A stretch of DNA of 31,079 nt from an uncultured bacterium (GCA_949035555.1 CAROLD010000021.1:1-31079), one strand, 5' to 3'. Shown: positions 17,601 through 24,722, counted from the stretch's first letter. The notes: a model not told the origin generated them from the sequence alone. A program made the numbers and translations.

Positions 17601-18302
17601 TTACTCTTCACGAGGATCAATATATTTTACAGCGTCTGCAAATCTACCGTATGTACCGATATTTTTTTCGTAAGCTTCTTTTGGATCAACACCTTTTTTA
17701 ATTGCATCCATCACTTTGCCAAGGTTTACGAATTGATAACCGATAACTTCATCATTTTTATCAAGACCCATTTTAAGAATATAACCTTCAGTTAAAGAAA
17801 GATATCTTACGCCTTTTTGAGCGGTAGAGTGAATTGTACCGCACATAGAGCAAAGACCTTTTCCTAAGTCTTCAAGTCCGGCACCTACAGGTAAACCGTT
17901 TTCAGAGAAAGCTGATTGAGTTCTGCCGTAAACGATTTGCAAGAATAATTCTCTCATAGCAACGTTAATAGCGTCACAAACAAGGTCAGTATTCAATGCT
18001 TCTAAGATAGTTTTACCCGGAAGAATTTCACCAGCCATAGCTGCAGAATGAGTCATACCTGAGCATCCGATGGTTTCAACCAAAGCTTCTTGAATAATAC
18101 CATTTTTAACATTTAATGTTAATTTACAAGTACCTTGCTGAGGTGCACAGCATCCACAACCGTGTGTAAGACCTGAAATGTCTTTAATTTCTTTACACTT
18201 TGTCCATTCTCCTTCTTGAGGAATTGGAGCAGGTACTCCTTTTACACCGCGTGCTACGCAGCATTTTTCTTGAATTTCTTGTGAAACTTGTATATTAGTC
18301 AT
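17601..18302 (-). CDS. NifU-like iron-sulfur scaffold protein, partner of GGGtGRT
   Basis: The 233-residue product contains a NifU-N/IscU-like region: LTLNVKNGIIQEALVETIGC, then SGMTHSAAMAGEILPGKTI, where IscU-type scaffolds have conserved Cys and Ala residues. There are extra Cys clusters, EKCCVARG near the N-terminus, HGCGCCAPQQGTC at about 48-58 and LCSMCGTIH in the second half. This suggests Fe-S cluster binding or transfer. It is the first gene of the two-gene unit with the GGGtGRT gene and has GGGAG before its ATG. The exact cluster client is unknown. Confidence 0.82.
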   Translation of the reverse strand: MTNIQVSQEIQEKCCVARGVKGVPAPIPQEGEWTKCKEIKDISGLTHGCGCCAPQQGTCKLTLNVKNGIIQEALVETIGCSGMTHSAAMAGEILPGKTILEALNTDLVCDAINVAMRELFLQIVYGRTQSAFSENGLPVGAGLEDLGKGLCSMCGTIHSTAQKGVRYLSLTEGYILKMGLDKNDEVIGYQFVNLGKVMDAIKKGVDPKEAYEKNIGTYGRFADAVKYIDPREE

Positions 18303-18333
18303 TTTCTACTCCCTTCACCTTATATACACTTAA

Positions 18334-18362
18334 ATTTTAACTTGCTCAAAATATTCAGTCAA
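18334..18362 (-). promoter_or_regulatory. Promoter of the NifU-like/GGGtGRT unit
   Basis: On the minus strand: TTGACT (18362-18357), 17-bp spacer, TAAAAT (18339-18334). Its -35 box is only 5 bp from the -35 box of the divergent prepilin promoter, so the two promoters share upstream DNA. Confidence 0.6.
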
Positions 18363-18367
18363 GGCGA

Positions 18368-18396
18368 TTGAACTTTTTGCAAAATAATGTTAAAAT
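18368..18396 (+). promoter_or_regulatory. Promoter of the prepilin-like pair
   Basis: TTGAAC (18368-18373), 17-bp spacer, TAAAAT (18391-18396) with an extended -10 TGT. It leaves a leader of about 55 bases before the ATG at 18459. Confidence 0.6.
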
Positions 18397-18458
18397 ATAT
18401 ATATGAATAATATTGTCACTCTTAACTAAGAAGACAATAATAATATGAGGATTGGTTT

Positions 18459-19157
18459 ATGATTAAGATAAAAAAAGGCGCGTTTACATTAAGCGAAGTT
18501 CTTATAACGTTAGCCGTAGTTGGAACCCTTGCGGCTTTGGTTGTACCGGGACTGATTAAAGATGTAAACAGTAAAGCTATGATGGCGCTTTTACAGGGCA
18601 CTATTTCTAACTTAAACAACGCAGTACAAACTGAATTAGTCAAAACCGGAGCTACAAATTTAGAAAGTACAGATATAAAAAACAACCCAAAAAAGTTCTT
18701 TGAAAAACTTGATGTAGTAAAAGCGAGCGCTGATGCTTCAAATTTTGCCAACTTTAATGAATATAAAACATTAAACGGTACAAAATTAACAGCATTGCCA
18801 AATACTTGCCAAGCTTCCGCAAAATTAAAAAACGGAGTTACTTTGTGTATGTCTACATTTGAACCGCTCATGTCCGGAGGTGAAGCATCAAGAGGCAAAA
18901 ATGCGTCTACCATTTATATAGATCTAAATGGAGATAACCAGCCCAACATCGCCGGCGTAGATTTATGGGGAATATATATATATCCTATAACGGTAATTGA
19001 TAGAGATCTTCCTGCGCATGTGGGAGATATAGCAGGAGTACCAACGTCAACAACGACAGGAAAATCTTGCAATACTAACAGTAGATATAGTCCGATTGGA
19101 TGTTATTCTCAGGCTGAACAATCAGGATTTGACCATAACTATTGGAAAAAATTATAA
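18459..19157 (+). CDS. Type IV prepilin-like protein, first of a pair
   Basis: The N-terminus MIKIKKGA-FTLSEVLITLAVVG is a class III prepilin signal with the +5 Glu and Ala at -1, followed by a hydrophobic helix (AALVVPGLI). The 232-residue product continues with a helix (LQGTISNLNNAVQTELVKTG) and a C-terminal domain carrying DLNGDNQPNIAGVDLWG, a Ca-binding-like Asp/Asn loop common in such pseudopilins, and a Cys pair near the end (CNTNSRYSPIGC). GAGGA lies before the ATG. The next gene is also prepilin-like and begins 20 bp later, so the two are co-transcribed. Confidence 0.85.
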   Translation: MIKIKKGAFTLSEVLITLAVVGTLAALVVPGLIKDVNSKAMMALLQGTISNLNNAVQTELVKTGATNLESTDIKNNPKKFFEKLDVVKASADASNFANFNEYKTLNGTKLTALPNTCQASAKLKNGVTLCMSTFEPLMSGGEASRGKNASTIYIDLNGDNQPNIAGVDLWGIYIYPITVIDRDLPAHVGDIAGVPTSTTTGKSCNTNSRYSPIGCYSQAEQSGFDHNYWKKL

Positions 19158-19177
19158 TTAATAAAGGAGTTTATTAC

Positions 19178-19873
19178 ATGAAACATACAAAACAAGCATT
19201 CACTCTAACGGAATTGTTAATTGCACTTGGTATTATCGGGGCAATTGCAGCAATATCAATTCCAAGCTTGATGACATCAATCAATAATAGAATTCTTACA
19301 AACCAATTAAAAAGTACAGTTGGTGCAATTCAGCAATTAATGAATGATGAGATGGTAACTAAAAATACAAAAAGCTTACAAGATACTGATTTTGCAGCAC
19401 CGTCAAAATTAATCGGTACACCGACCGAACCTTCAACACACTTTTCAACTACAAGAGTTTGCAACACAAGTGAACTTTCTCAAAAAGAATGCTGGAAAAC
19501 TACAGCTACAGGAGCGGCAAAAGTCCGATATCGAGGTATCAATGGAGTTGATATATCTATATCCGGCCCTACATACCCTAGTATAGTATTAAAAAACGGT
19601 TCTATTATCGGATATCTCGGAGGTATGAATAAGCCATACGGAACTAACGATAAAATTATTGGAGAGTTCTGTATTGACGTAAATGGAAATGAACCTCCAA
19701 ATATGAGAGGCAGAGATTATTTCTGTTTTTACACAACAAATAAAGGTAAAATTGCAGACTTAGATACTCCTTCTGAAACTACAGCAAATAAAATAGCAAA
19801 TTGTAAAAATAATGGAATGGCAAATTACTGCTTTGGAGCTATTGTTGACAGCGGCTGGAAAATGCCTTACTAA
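19178..19873 (+). CDS. Type IV prepilin-like protein, second of a pair
   Basis: I choose ATG 19178, which has AAAGGAG eight bases upstream and gives a proper class III leader (MKHTKQA-FTLTELLIALGII). An earlier in-frame ATG at 19142 overlaps the previous gene and would spoil the leader. The 231-residue product has a helix (IPSLMTSINNRILTNQLKST), then a globular part with CIDVNGNEPPNMRGRDYFCF, the same Asp/Asn loop as its neighbour, and a Cys-rich end (IANCKNNGMANYCFG). It differs enough from its neighbour to be a separate minor pilin, not a recent duplicate. Confidence 0.86.
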   Translation: MKHTKQAFTLTELLIALGIIGAIAAISIPSLMTSINNRILTNQLKSTVGAIQQLMNDEMVTKNTKSLQDTDFAAPSKLIGTPTEPSTHFSTTRVCNTSELSQKECWKTTATGAAKVRYRGINGVDISISGPTYPSIVLKNGSIIGYLGGMNKPYGTNDKIIGEFCIDVNGNEPPNMRGRDYFCFYTTNKGKIADLDTPSETTANKIANCKNNGMANYCFGAIVDSGWKMPY

Positions 19874-19902
19874 ATTTAAACTTAATTAAAATAATTCATA
19901 AT

Positions 19903-19928
19903 AAAAGCACCTGTTTTAAGGTGCTTTT
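19903..19928. terminator. Bidirectional terminator between the prepilin pair and yraN
   Basis: AAAAGCACC pairs with GGTGCTTTT around an 8-base loop, followed by more T residues. It serves the prepilin pair on the plus strand and the YraN-family gene on the minus strand. Confidence 0.85.
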
Positions 19929-19931
19929 TCT

Positions 19932-20273
19932 TTAAATATTTTTCAGATGTTGAATTCTTAACTCCGGATATAATGTAATACCAATTGCATCTATCTGATA
20001 ATCTTTAAATTTATGTTCCTTAATATAAGTCAATACACCAGTTTTGATATTTTTATATTTAGATGCGGTTATTGCCTCAACAGGAGTACCAAAAGCATCA
20101 GTCTTTCGAGTTTTAACCTCAACAAAAACTATTTTATTTTTCAATTTAGCTATTATATCAATTTCGCAATATTTAGAAAAATGTTTATTGCGTTCCAAAA
20201 TTTCATACCAGTTTTTTATAAGGTATTCGCAAGCCAAATCTTCCCCTTTATTGCCGAAATCACGATTATTCAT
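19932..20273 (-). CDS. yraN: UPF0102 (YraN) family putative endonuclease
   Basis: A small (113 residues) restriction-endonuclease-like fold protein. It has the family blocks GNKGEDLACEYLIKNWYEIL, then the catalytic-type EIDIIAKLKNKIVFVEVKTR (Asp and Glu-x-Lys) and FGTPVEAITASK. The family is nearly universal and its cellular role is unsettled; in some bacteria it sits beside rnhB. Here it is single. The start is ATG 20273 with GAGG about eleven bases upstream. Confidence 0.9.
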   Translation of the reverse strand: MNNRDFGNKGEDLACEYLIKNWYEILERNKHFSKYCEIDIIAKLKNKIVFVEVKTRKTDAFGTPVEAITASKYKNIKTGVLTYIKEHKFKDYQIDAIGITLYPELRIQHLKNI

Positions 20274-20403
20274 TCAATTTTTGACCTCTATATAAACAAT
20301 TTAACACAAAAGTTTAAAATTGCAGACAATATTCTGGATACATGATTTTATTATTATATCAAATATTTCATCAGCATGCATTGAACGAAAGCTTAGAAAT
20401 AAC

Positions 20404-20438
20404 ATAAAGCCCAAATGTGTTGAACATTTGAGCTTTAT
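20404..20438 (-). terminator. Stem-loop after the Asn/Gly-rich hypothetical gene
   Basis: A 15-base stem with one mismatch (ATAAAGCCCAAATGT with ACATTTGAGCTTTAT) and a 5-base loop lies 33 bp past the stop of the minus-strand gene at 20471. The T tract on the exit side is weak (CTTTATGTTATTT), so it is a less certain terminator. Confidence 0.55.
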
Positions 20439-20470
20439 AAAAAAACAGCTAAAAGTTTTATCCAAAATAA

Positions 20471-20944
20471 CTACATATATTTTGAATCACTTACTTTATA
20501 TTTACCATTATTATCCATATGAAGACTCTTATTATTACCATCTATCCAGGTATCATTTTTTCCAATTGCAACTCTATTATTGTCAGACGAAAAATTTTTA
20601 CTACGTGTATGAACTTCATCTGAGTAACTGTCATTGTTAACATATACTTTATTGTGTTCTCCTGAAATACGTATATTATCTTTTTTATTAGGATTACCTA
20701 TAACATTAACATTTGATAAATCCATACCCATTAAATAAGCAATTCCGCCTTCTGTAAAGGCAGTGACAGAGGGATCTTTTCTACCGTTTCGACCTTGATC
20801 TCCAAAAATTAATTTTTGTCCATTTTTTAATTGGACTTCAAAATCTACTCCGTTCTTTGACTTTGAAGATTGTACTTCACTTTTGTTAAATCTGATTCCA
20901 CCATAATAAACATAATCATTACCTGCGCCATTGACATTTGACAT
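20471..20944 (-). CDS. Asn/Gly/Asp-rich hypothetical protein, 157 residues
   Basis: A minus-strand gene with a strong site, AAGGAGGAT, before its ATG. The product is rich in Asn, Asp, Gly and Ser and reads like short beta-strands separated by turns (NIRISGEHNKVYVNNDS, then DNNRVAIGKNDTWIDGNNKS, then LHMDNNGKYKVSDSKYM). This is suggestive of a beta-helix or beta-solenoid. There is no Sec signal peptide. I recognise no family. A five-copy TACCA tandem repeat lies 112-136 bp upstream of the start, in what is probably its promoter region. Confidence 0.65.
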   Translation of the reverse strand: MSNVNGAGNDYVYYGGIRFNKSEVQSSKSKNGVDFEVQLKNGQKLIFGDQGRNGRKDPSVTAFTEGGIAYLMGMDLSNVNVIGNPNKKDNIRISGEHNKVYVNNDSYSDEVHTRSKNFSSDNNRVAIGKNDTWIDGNNKSLHMDNNGKYKVSDSKYM

Positions 20945-21055
20945 TTCAATATCCTCCTTATTTTATGTAACTTGCTCTAATATCAAAGCTTTTCAATACA
21001 AAAGATATCAGATATACATATAAAGGATATACAAACAAAAAAAGTGCTATGGCTC

Positions 21056-21080
21056 TACCATACCATACCATACCATACCA
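21056..21080. repeat. Pentanucleotide tandem repeat, five copies of TACCA
   Basis: Five perfect 5-bp units in a row, followed by a sixth imperfect one (TACAT). It lies between the start of the gene at 20471-20944 and the end of the gene at 21165, in a 220-bp interval with no other clear feature. Confidence 0.95.
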
Positions 21081-21164
21081 TACATAGATTATACACGGCT
21101 TTCAGGCATTTTACATTCTTGTTTACATTCCTTAATATATCCATAAATAAAAACTAAATTATGT

Positions 21165-21797
21165 TTACCAGCTTTTATATTCAGTTACAATAGAGAGAAA
21201 AGACGCATGAGCAACTTCAATTGCATGTTTTACTCTGTTATTAAACTTATTTCTGAAATATTTTACAGGATTAATCGTCTTTTCATTTCGTAATTCTCTG
21301 GTGAAATATTTTTTTTGATAAAAATGTTTGTCTATTATTTTGCTCAAATTATCCGCGAATTGCTCAACATTATTTTGCATAACTTTATTAAGAGGTTCAC
21401 CTTTTGTTAAATCATAAAATGCCGCCATATGTGCTGTTCTATGCGAGCCGGAATTACAATGAAACAATGTTTTACCACCATTTTCGCCATTACTTTTTAC
21501 ACTTTTAGATATTTGTTCAAATTGGTCAAATCCAGGATATTGTTTGTGCAAATAGCTATACGGATATCTTTTATACTCAATTCCAAGCTCGCGACAGAGG
21601 TATTTTTCGACAAACTTAAAACCTCTAACTCCGATATGACGAAAGTCAAATATTTGATTTACTCCCATTTCTTTTAATGCTATAAGTTCATCAATACCCG
21701 GACGAGGTCCTCTAATCAGATAATCATCAATAATAGAATATTTGTTGCTTAAGCTTTTAGGGGTATGGAATTTTTGATATAGTGAAGTTATTTTTAT
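21165..21797 (-). CDS. Cys-based (dual-specificity/tyrosine) phosphatase-like protein
   Basis: The 210-residue product has the CX5R active-site loop HCNSGSHRT (Cys114, Arg120) and the upstream family pattern YLIRGPRPGIDELIALKEMG followed by VNQIFDFRH. It is therefore a member of the dual-specificity phosphatase superfamily. The C-terminal 65 residues are basic (FRNKFNNRVKHAIEVAH). The first ATG (21668) would cut off the conserved RGPRPG region, and the open frame runs 43 codons further up without any ATG, GTG or TTG. The natural N-terminus (x-KITSLYQKF) begins at an ATA codon, 21797-21795, eight bases after AGG. Either AUA is used as start or the original ATG has mutated and the gene is impaired. 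It is the last chromosomal gene before the integrated element. Confidence 0.72.
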   Translation of the reverse strand: MKITSLYQKFHTPKSLSNKYSIIDDYLIRGPRPGIDELIALKEMGVNQIFDFRHIGVRGFKFVEKYLCRELGIEYKRYPYSYLHKQYPGFDQFEQISKSVKSNGENGGKTLFHCNSGSHRTAHMAAFYDLTKGEPLNKVMQNNVEQFADNLSKIIDKHFYQKKYFTRELRNEKTINPVKYFRNKFNNRVKHAIEVAHASFLSIVTEYKSW

Positions 21798-21858
21798 ATT
21801 TATGACCTATAATCAGTATATAAATGGAGACACTTGTAAAACTAATTCCTTAGATAAT

Positions 21859-21889
21859 AAAAGACAAGAGCTGGAAACTCTTGTCTTTT
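21859..21889. terminator. Displaced tRNA-Gly terminator at the left end of the element
   Basis: A 12-bp stem (AAAAGACAAGAG with CTCTTGTCTTTT) directly abuts the tRNA 3' fragment. Before integration it would have been the terminator of the tRNA-Gly gene; now it follows only the fragment. Confidence 0.8.
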
Positions 21890-21935
21890 ATGGAGCGGGA
21901 GACGAGGCTCGAACTCGCGACATCATCCTTGGCAA
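21886..21935 (-). repeat. Left attachment site: fragment of tRNA-Gly
   Basis: Fifty bases match 31024-31073 with one difference (A at 21925, C at 31063). It contains the tRNA 3' half from anticodon loop to CCA, but not the 5' half. The one difference would break a C-G pair of the anticodon stem, which does not matter in a fragment no longer used. Confidence 0.93.
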
Positions 21936-21960
21936 AGTGAATTAGCACATTTTACTGTAT

Positions 21961-22055
21961 TTTTATGCTTTTGTATAAAATATGCTAAAACTATTATATA
22001 GACTAAAATTATAGGGGGGGTATTATCTATTATTTTTTATGCTTTTTGATAAAAT
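21961..22055. repeat. Pair of 21-bp direct repeats near the left attachment site
   Basis: 21961-21981 and 22035-22055 match at 19 of 21 bases (TTTTATGC, T run, ATAAAAT). They are 74 bp apart, about seven helical turns. A run of seven G residues (22014-22020) lies between them. They could bind integrase, excisionase or a bending protein. Confidence 0.6.
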
Positions 22056-22067
22056 TTGATAATCATA

Positions 22068-22084
22068 TGGCACAAAATGGCACA
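22068..22084 (+). promoter_or_regulatory. Two TGGCACA repeats, candidate integrase arm sites (left)
   Basis: TGGCACA occurs at 22068-22074 and 22078-22084, one helical turn apart and about 135 bp inside the left core. The same heptamer pair occurs about 130 bp inside the right core, in the same orientation. Confidence 0.5.
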
Positions 22085-22085
22085 A

Positions 22086-22289
22086 CTAGTTTTTATTATC
22101 TAAGTCTTTAATAAATGTAGTAAACCGTTTATCATTTATAATTCTATGCAAAAATTCATTTACTGGAAGATTTAAAGACTTTGCATAATTGTTTAACAAT
22201 TCTCTATCCTCAAGGTAAATAGTAGCCTTTGTATTCGGTTTATTATTACCTTTTCTACCTGCGCCTTCTCTTTTTCCACCACGTGGCAT
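22086..22289 (-). CDS. Small basic DNA-binding-like protein, 67 residues
   Basis: The N-terminus MPRGGKREGAGRKGNNKPNT is the basic Gly/Arg/Lys-rich leader often seen in phage and plasmid proteins. It is followed by a ribbon-helix-helix-like region, a strand (KATIYL) and two helices (DRELLNNYAKSLNLPVNEFL, then HRIINDKRF). Such proteins usually bind DNA as dimers and regulate or help partition mobile elements. GAGGT precedes the ATG. It is the outermost gene of the element at its left end, transcribed towards that end. A 12-bp motif shared with another promoter region lies 77 bp upstream of its start. Confidence 0.68.
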   Translation of the reverse strand: MPRGGKREGAGRKGNNKPNTKATIYLEDRELLNNYAKSLNLPVNEFLHRIINDKRFTTFIKDLDNKN

Positions 22290-22365
22290 ATAATAACCTC
22301 ACATACTATATTTTAATTTAACTATACCATACCCCATACCTTTTTTAAAAGTACTTTATGATTAT

Positions 22366-22377
22366 TTTACCTATGTA
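22366..22377. promoter_or_regulatory. Shared 12-bp motif, copy 1
   Basis: TTTACCTATGTA, upstream of the small DNA-binding gene; the exact reverse complement occurs at 26345-26356. Here it runs on into CCTTAAATATA. Confidence 0.4.
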
Positions 22378-22436
22378 CCTTAAATATAGAAGCTGTAATC
22401 ACTAGAAAAATCATAAGAAAGTTATATTGTTTTAAC

Positions 22437-23355
22437 CTATAAAAATTTCTTTTGTTCAGGATTTTGTAATACATCAATGACTTTTATAATCTCTTTATCT
22501 ATTTTTGTTAAATTATTATTTTCATCAAAAATTTCACATTTACGAATTATAACTTTTAGTAGGAATGGAGGAAATAAACCATTTTGTTTTACATTATTTT
22601 TAAAGTCAGAATCATTCATATAAGCCCAATATGAATCCCCCGTTTGCTCTTTAAATCTCCATTTATTATCTAATTTTGTCGGTGGTACATTTTCAATTTC
22701 AACTATAGCCTCATATAAATTATCAATAACTTCCTCTGTTGAACTAGTATAATTTAAGTATTTAGTAATATTTTTATCAATATAATTATATTCTTTTGCA
22801 TTTGGTCTTTTAAAGACCTATACTATCATAACCATCTTTAGATAATATATTTACACTTTTTTCTAAATTCTCACGAATTGATTTATCATTGTATAATCGC
22901 ATAACTTCTTTTGAAACCGTAACATATGCATTATCAATATCACCATTTCCTTCAAATTCTAATTTTAACTTTTCATCTGAAAGTTCAATAACACTTTTAA
23001 TTTTTTTATCCTTTTTTAACTTTAATAGCGAAATTAAACTAGTCCCATATTTTCCAACAATGCCTAACATGTTAAATATATCATTTAAAGAATAAGATGT
23101 TTGTGTGTTTGTAAAAAGACCAACGCCTTGTATTAACATACTAAGAGTATTTATAATTGAACCCTTTTTTATGTTAGCATCAATTCTAACTTCTAAATTT
23201 GTACCTGGATTCAAAAGAGCATTTGTACATTTACACAAATTACTAATACCATTAAGGTATTCAATATAATCACTAATTGGAATAGTTCCATCATTAACTG
23301 TTTCGCCACATAATCGAACTTCAAGTATATTTTCATTTAAAAGATTATTCGACAA
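22437..23355 (-). CDS. Two-domain hypothetical protein split by a +1 frameshift
   Basis: The first frame starts at TTG 23355 (no ATG fits; GAGGAG lies upstream) and ends at TAA 22812-22810 after 181 residues. The second frame is open from 22817 to a stop at 22437 and has no start or ribosome-binding site of its own near its beginning. Joined by a +1 shift at GGT-CTT-TAA-A, they give about 305 residues. The N-terminal part is LCGETVNDGTIPISDYIEYL, then NLEVRIDANIKKGSI. The C-terminal part is NKWRFKEQTGDSYWAYMNDS, then FLLKVIIRKCEIFDE. This resembles a protein type I recall from mobile elements and phages, with an N-terminal alpha/beta region followed by a W-R-F...D..F...L.V domain. The shift site resembles that of prfB (CTT-TGA-C). 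Programmed recoding, a mutation or an assembly error are all possible. Confidence 0.65.
22810..22818 (-). promoter_or_regulatory. Candidate +1 recoding site (CTT TAA A)
   Basis: In the zero frame the minus strand reads GGT CTT TAA; a peptidyl tRNA on CUU slipping forward one base would pair with UUU and read AAA AGA next. The site lies in a near-perfect inverted repeat, GGTCTTT-A-AAAGACC. No upstream Shine-Dalgarno-like stimulator is obvious (ATAGGT is six bases from the stop). Confidence 0.35.
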
Positions 23356-23487
23356 TTTTCCGACTACTCCTCATACTATCTGTAACATAAACAAAAAAAC
23401 CATAATATGTACATTTTACATAAATTTACACTTCTTAATAGATATAATTGAAGTTTGATTAAATACTTTATTTGTTTTGTTTAAACG

Positions 23488-23533
23488 AATTACTAGGATA
23501 GACATGAAAGATAAACAGCTCTTTCTAGTAATT
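23488..23533 (+). other. Inverted repeat in the leader of the first HNH-like gene
   Basis: AATTACTAG (23488-23496) and CTAGTAATT (23525-23533) are 9-bp inverted arms, with a second GAAAG/CTTTC pair nested inside. The ATG is 28 bp downstream. As RNA it could form a hairpin in the leader; as DNA it could be an operator. Confidence 0.45.
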
Positions 23534-23561
23534 TACTCAACATAATGATACGAGGATTAAA

Positions 23562-24410
23562 ATGAGAAACAAAAACAAAATTATACAAACTTATCAAACC
23601 GATTTAAAATTACATTCTGAAATTAAGCCTTTAAAAAATATTATAAACATTGAATTTGAAAAAGAAATTGAACAAAATGTTATAAAATATCTAAAAAGAA
23701 AAGCCAAAACAAAATGTAACAAAACATTATTTGCAGGGTTTGTAAACCGTCAGTTTGACTGTGTTTTAGTAGAAGAAATGAATGATAAAATATTGTTATT
23801 AACGACTTTGAATATGAAAACTATGAAAACGCAAAGTATATGTTTGGAACGCTATTATACTCAAAATAGTATAATAAAATACTCAAAAATAAAACTTTCT
23901 CTATTACCAGAGTGGTTAAAAAGACTTGTAACATTCAGGAATTCTGAAAAAGGAATGCATGAAATTTATACACATAGATTTATCGCTACATTAAAATATA
24001 ATATTAAAAATTTAGAAATTCATCATTTGAAATATAAGCAAAGTCAAAACCCTTCAGAAAATAGAAAAGAAACAGACGATAGTATAGAATTGTTATTACC
24101 AGTAACAAAAGATTTTCATGAAAAAGAATTACACACAACCCCTTTTAACTTAATAACTGAACAGGACTTACAATTATTAGAAGAAAAAGGGAATATACTA
24201 CTAGAAACGTTAAATACTATGTTTGAACCTAAAAACAAATGGAATACACCTAATAATAAAGTTATTAAACAAATCCTCAAAAATTATTATAAAGAGAATA
24301 AATCTATACAAAATTTAGCAGATGATAAAAATTTACCAAGCAAAAATACTATTATGAAAATAATTGATTTATATAAACCTCTTATAAATTTCCTAGAATA
24401 CCCTGAATAA
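23562..24410 (+). CDS. HNH-like protein with C-terminal HTH, copy A (282 residues)
   Basis: No named family recognised with certainty. A helical N-terminal region leads to a block at 136-191: YTHRF, a His pair (154-155, EIHHLKY), then LLLP-VTKDF-H186-EKEL-H191. The His pair and spaced histidines resemble an HNH/His-Me-finger nuclease site. The last 50 residues (IKQILKNYYKENKSIQNLAD, then NTIMKIIDLYKPL) look like a helix-turn-helix. The minus-strand gene at 27765 has the same order of motifs, including the exact LP-x5-H-x4-H spacing, so the two are homologues. AGGA lies six bases before the ATG. Its stop abuts the stop of the convergent gene at 24411. DNA cleavage or DNA-binding regulation is an inference. 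Confidence 0.6.
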   Translation: MRNKNKIIQTYQTDLKLHSEIKPLKNIINIEFEKEIEQNVIKYLKRKAKTKCNKTLFAGFVNRQFDCVLVEEMNDKILLLTTLNMKTMKTQSICLERYYTQNSIIKYSKIKLSLLPEWLKRLVTFRNSEKGMHEIYTHRFIATLKYNIKNLEIHHLKYKQSQNPSENRKETDDSIELLLPVTKDFHEKELHTTPFNLITEQDLQLLEEKGNILLETLNTMFEPKNKWNTPNNKVIKQILKNYYKENKSIQNLADDKNLPSKNTIMKIIDLYKPLINFLEYPE

Positions 24411-24707
24411 CTACTTATAACTTTGAACTTTTCTACCGTAGCGGTCATATTGCACAACTCTACCGGATGAATCTTTTTTGTAAAACCCTGTTTTTCTTCC
24501 ATATTTATCAAAACTTGTTGTGGTTGAACCATTTGTTTTGTAAGTTTGAACCTTTTGACCATAGCGATTATAAAAACTTGTTGTATTACCATTAGTTTTA
24601 TAAAAACCTTGCTTTGACCCGTATTTATTATACACATTCACTGTATTAGCAAAACTCATGCCTGTAAACATAAATAACAATAAAAAAATTGCTAAAAATT
24701 TTTTTAT
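24411..24707 (-). CDS. Small secreted protein with YG repeats, ATA start
   Basis: The frame contains an ideal Sec signal peptide, x-KKFLAIFLLLFMFTGMSFA, but its first codon is ATA (24707-24705), five bases after AGGAG. The next possible starts (TTG 24680, ATG 24671) lie inside the hydrophobic core and have no ribosome-binding site. The mature part has about four repeats of 19-21 residues with consensus (Y/F)(N/D)(K/R)YGxKxxxYK, e.g. YNKYGSKQGFYKTNGNTTSF and DKYGRKTGFYKKDSSGRVVQ. These resemble short YD-type repeats. It would be an extracellular or periplasmic protein of 98 residues. Last gene of a four-gene minus-strand unit. Confidence 0.6.
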   Translation of the reverse strand: MKKFLAIFLLLFMFTGMSFANTVNVYNKYGSKQGFYKTNGNTTSFYNRYGQKVQTYKTNGSTTTSFDKYGRKTGFYKKDSSGRVVQYDRYGRKVQSYK

Positions 24708-24722
24708 GAATACTCCTATAAA

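Noticed and set aside
20013..20345. Plus-strand open frames over the yraN gene
   Set aside because: Antisense to a clear UPF0102 gene with conserved motifs; translations are Phe/Ile-rich and unlike real proteins.
22086..22289. Small basic protein as a replication initiator
   Set aside because: At 67 residues, with only a ribbon-helix-helix-like region, it has no initiator domain, and no origin-like repeats lie near it.
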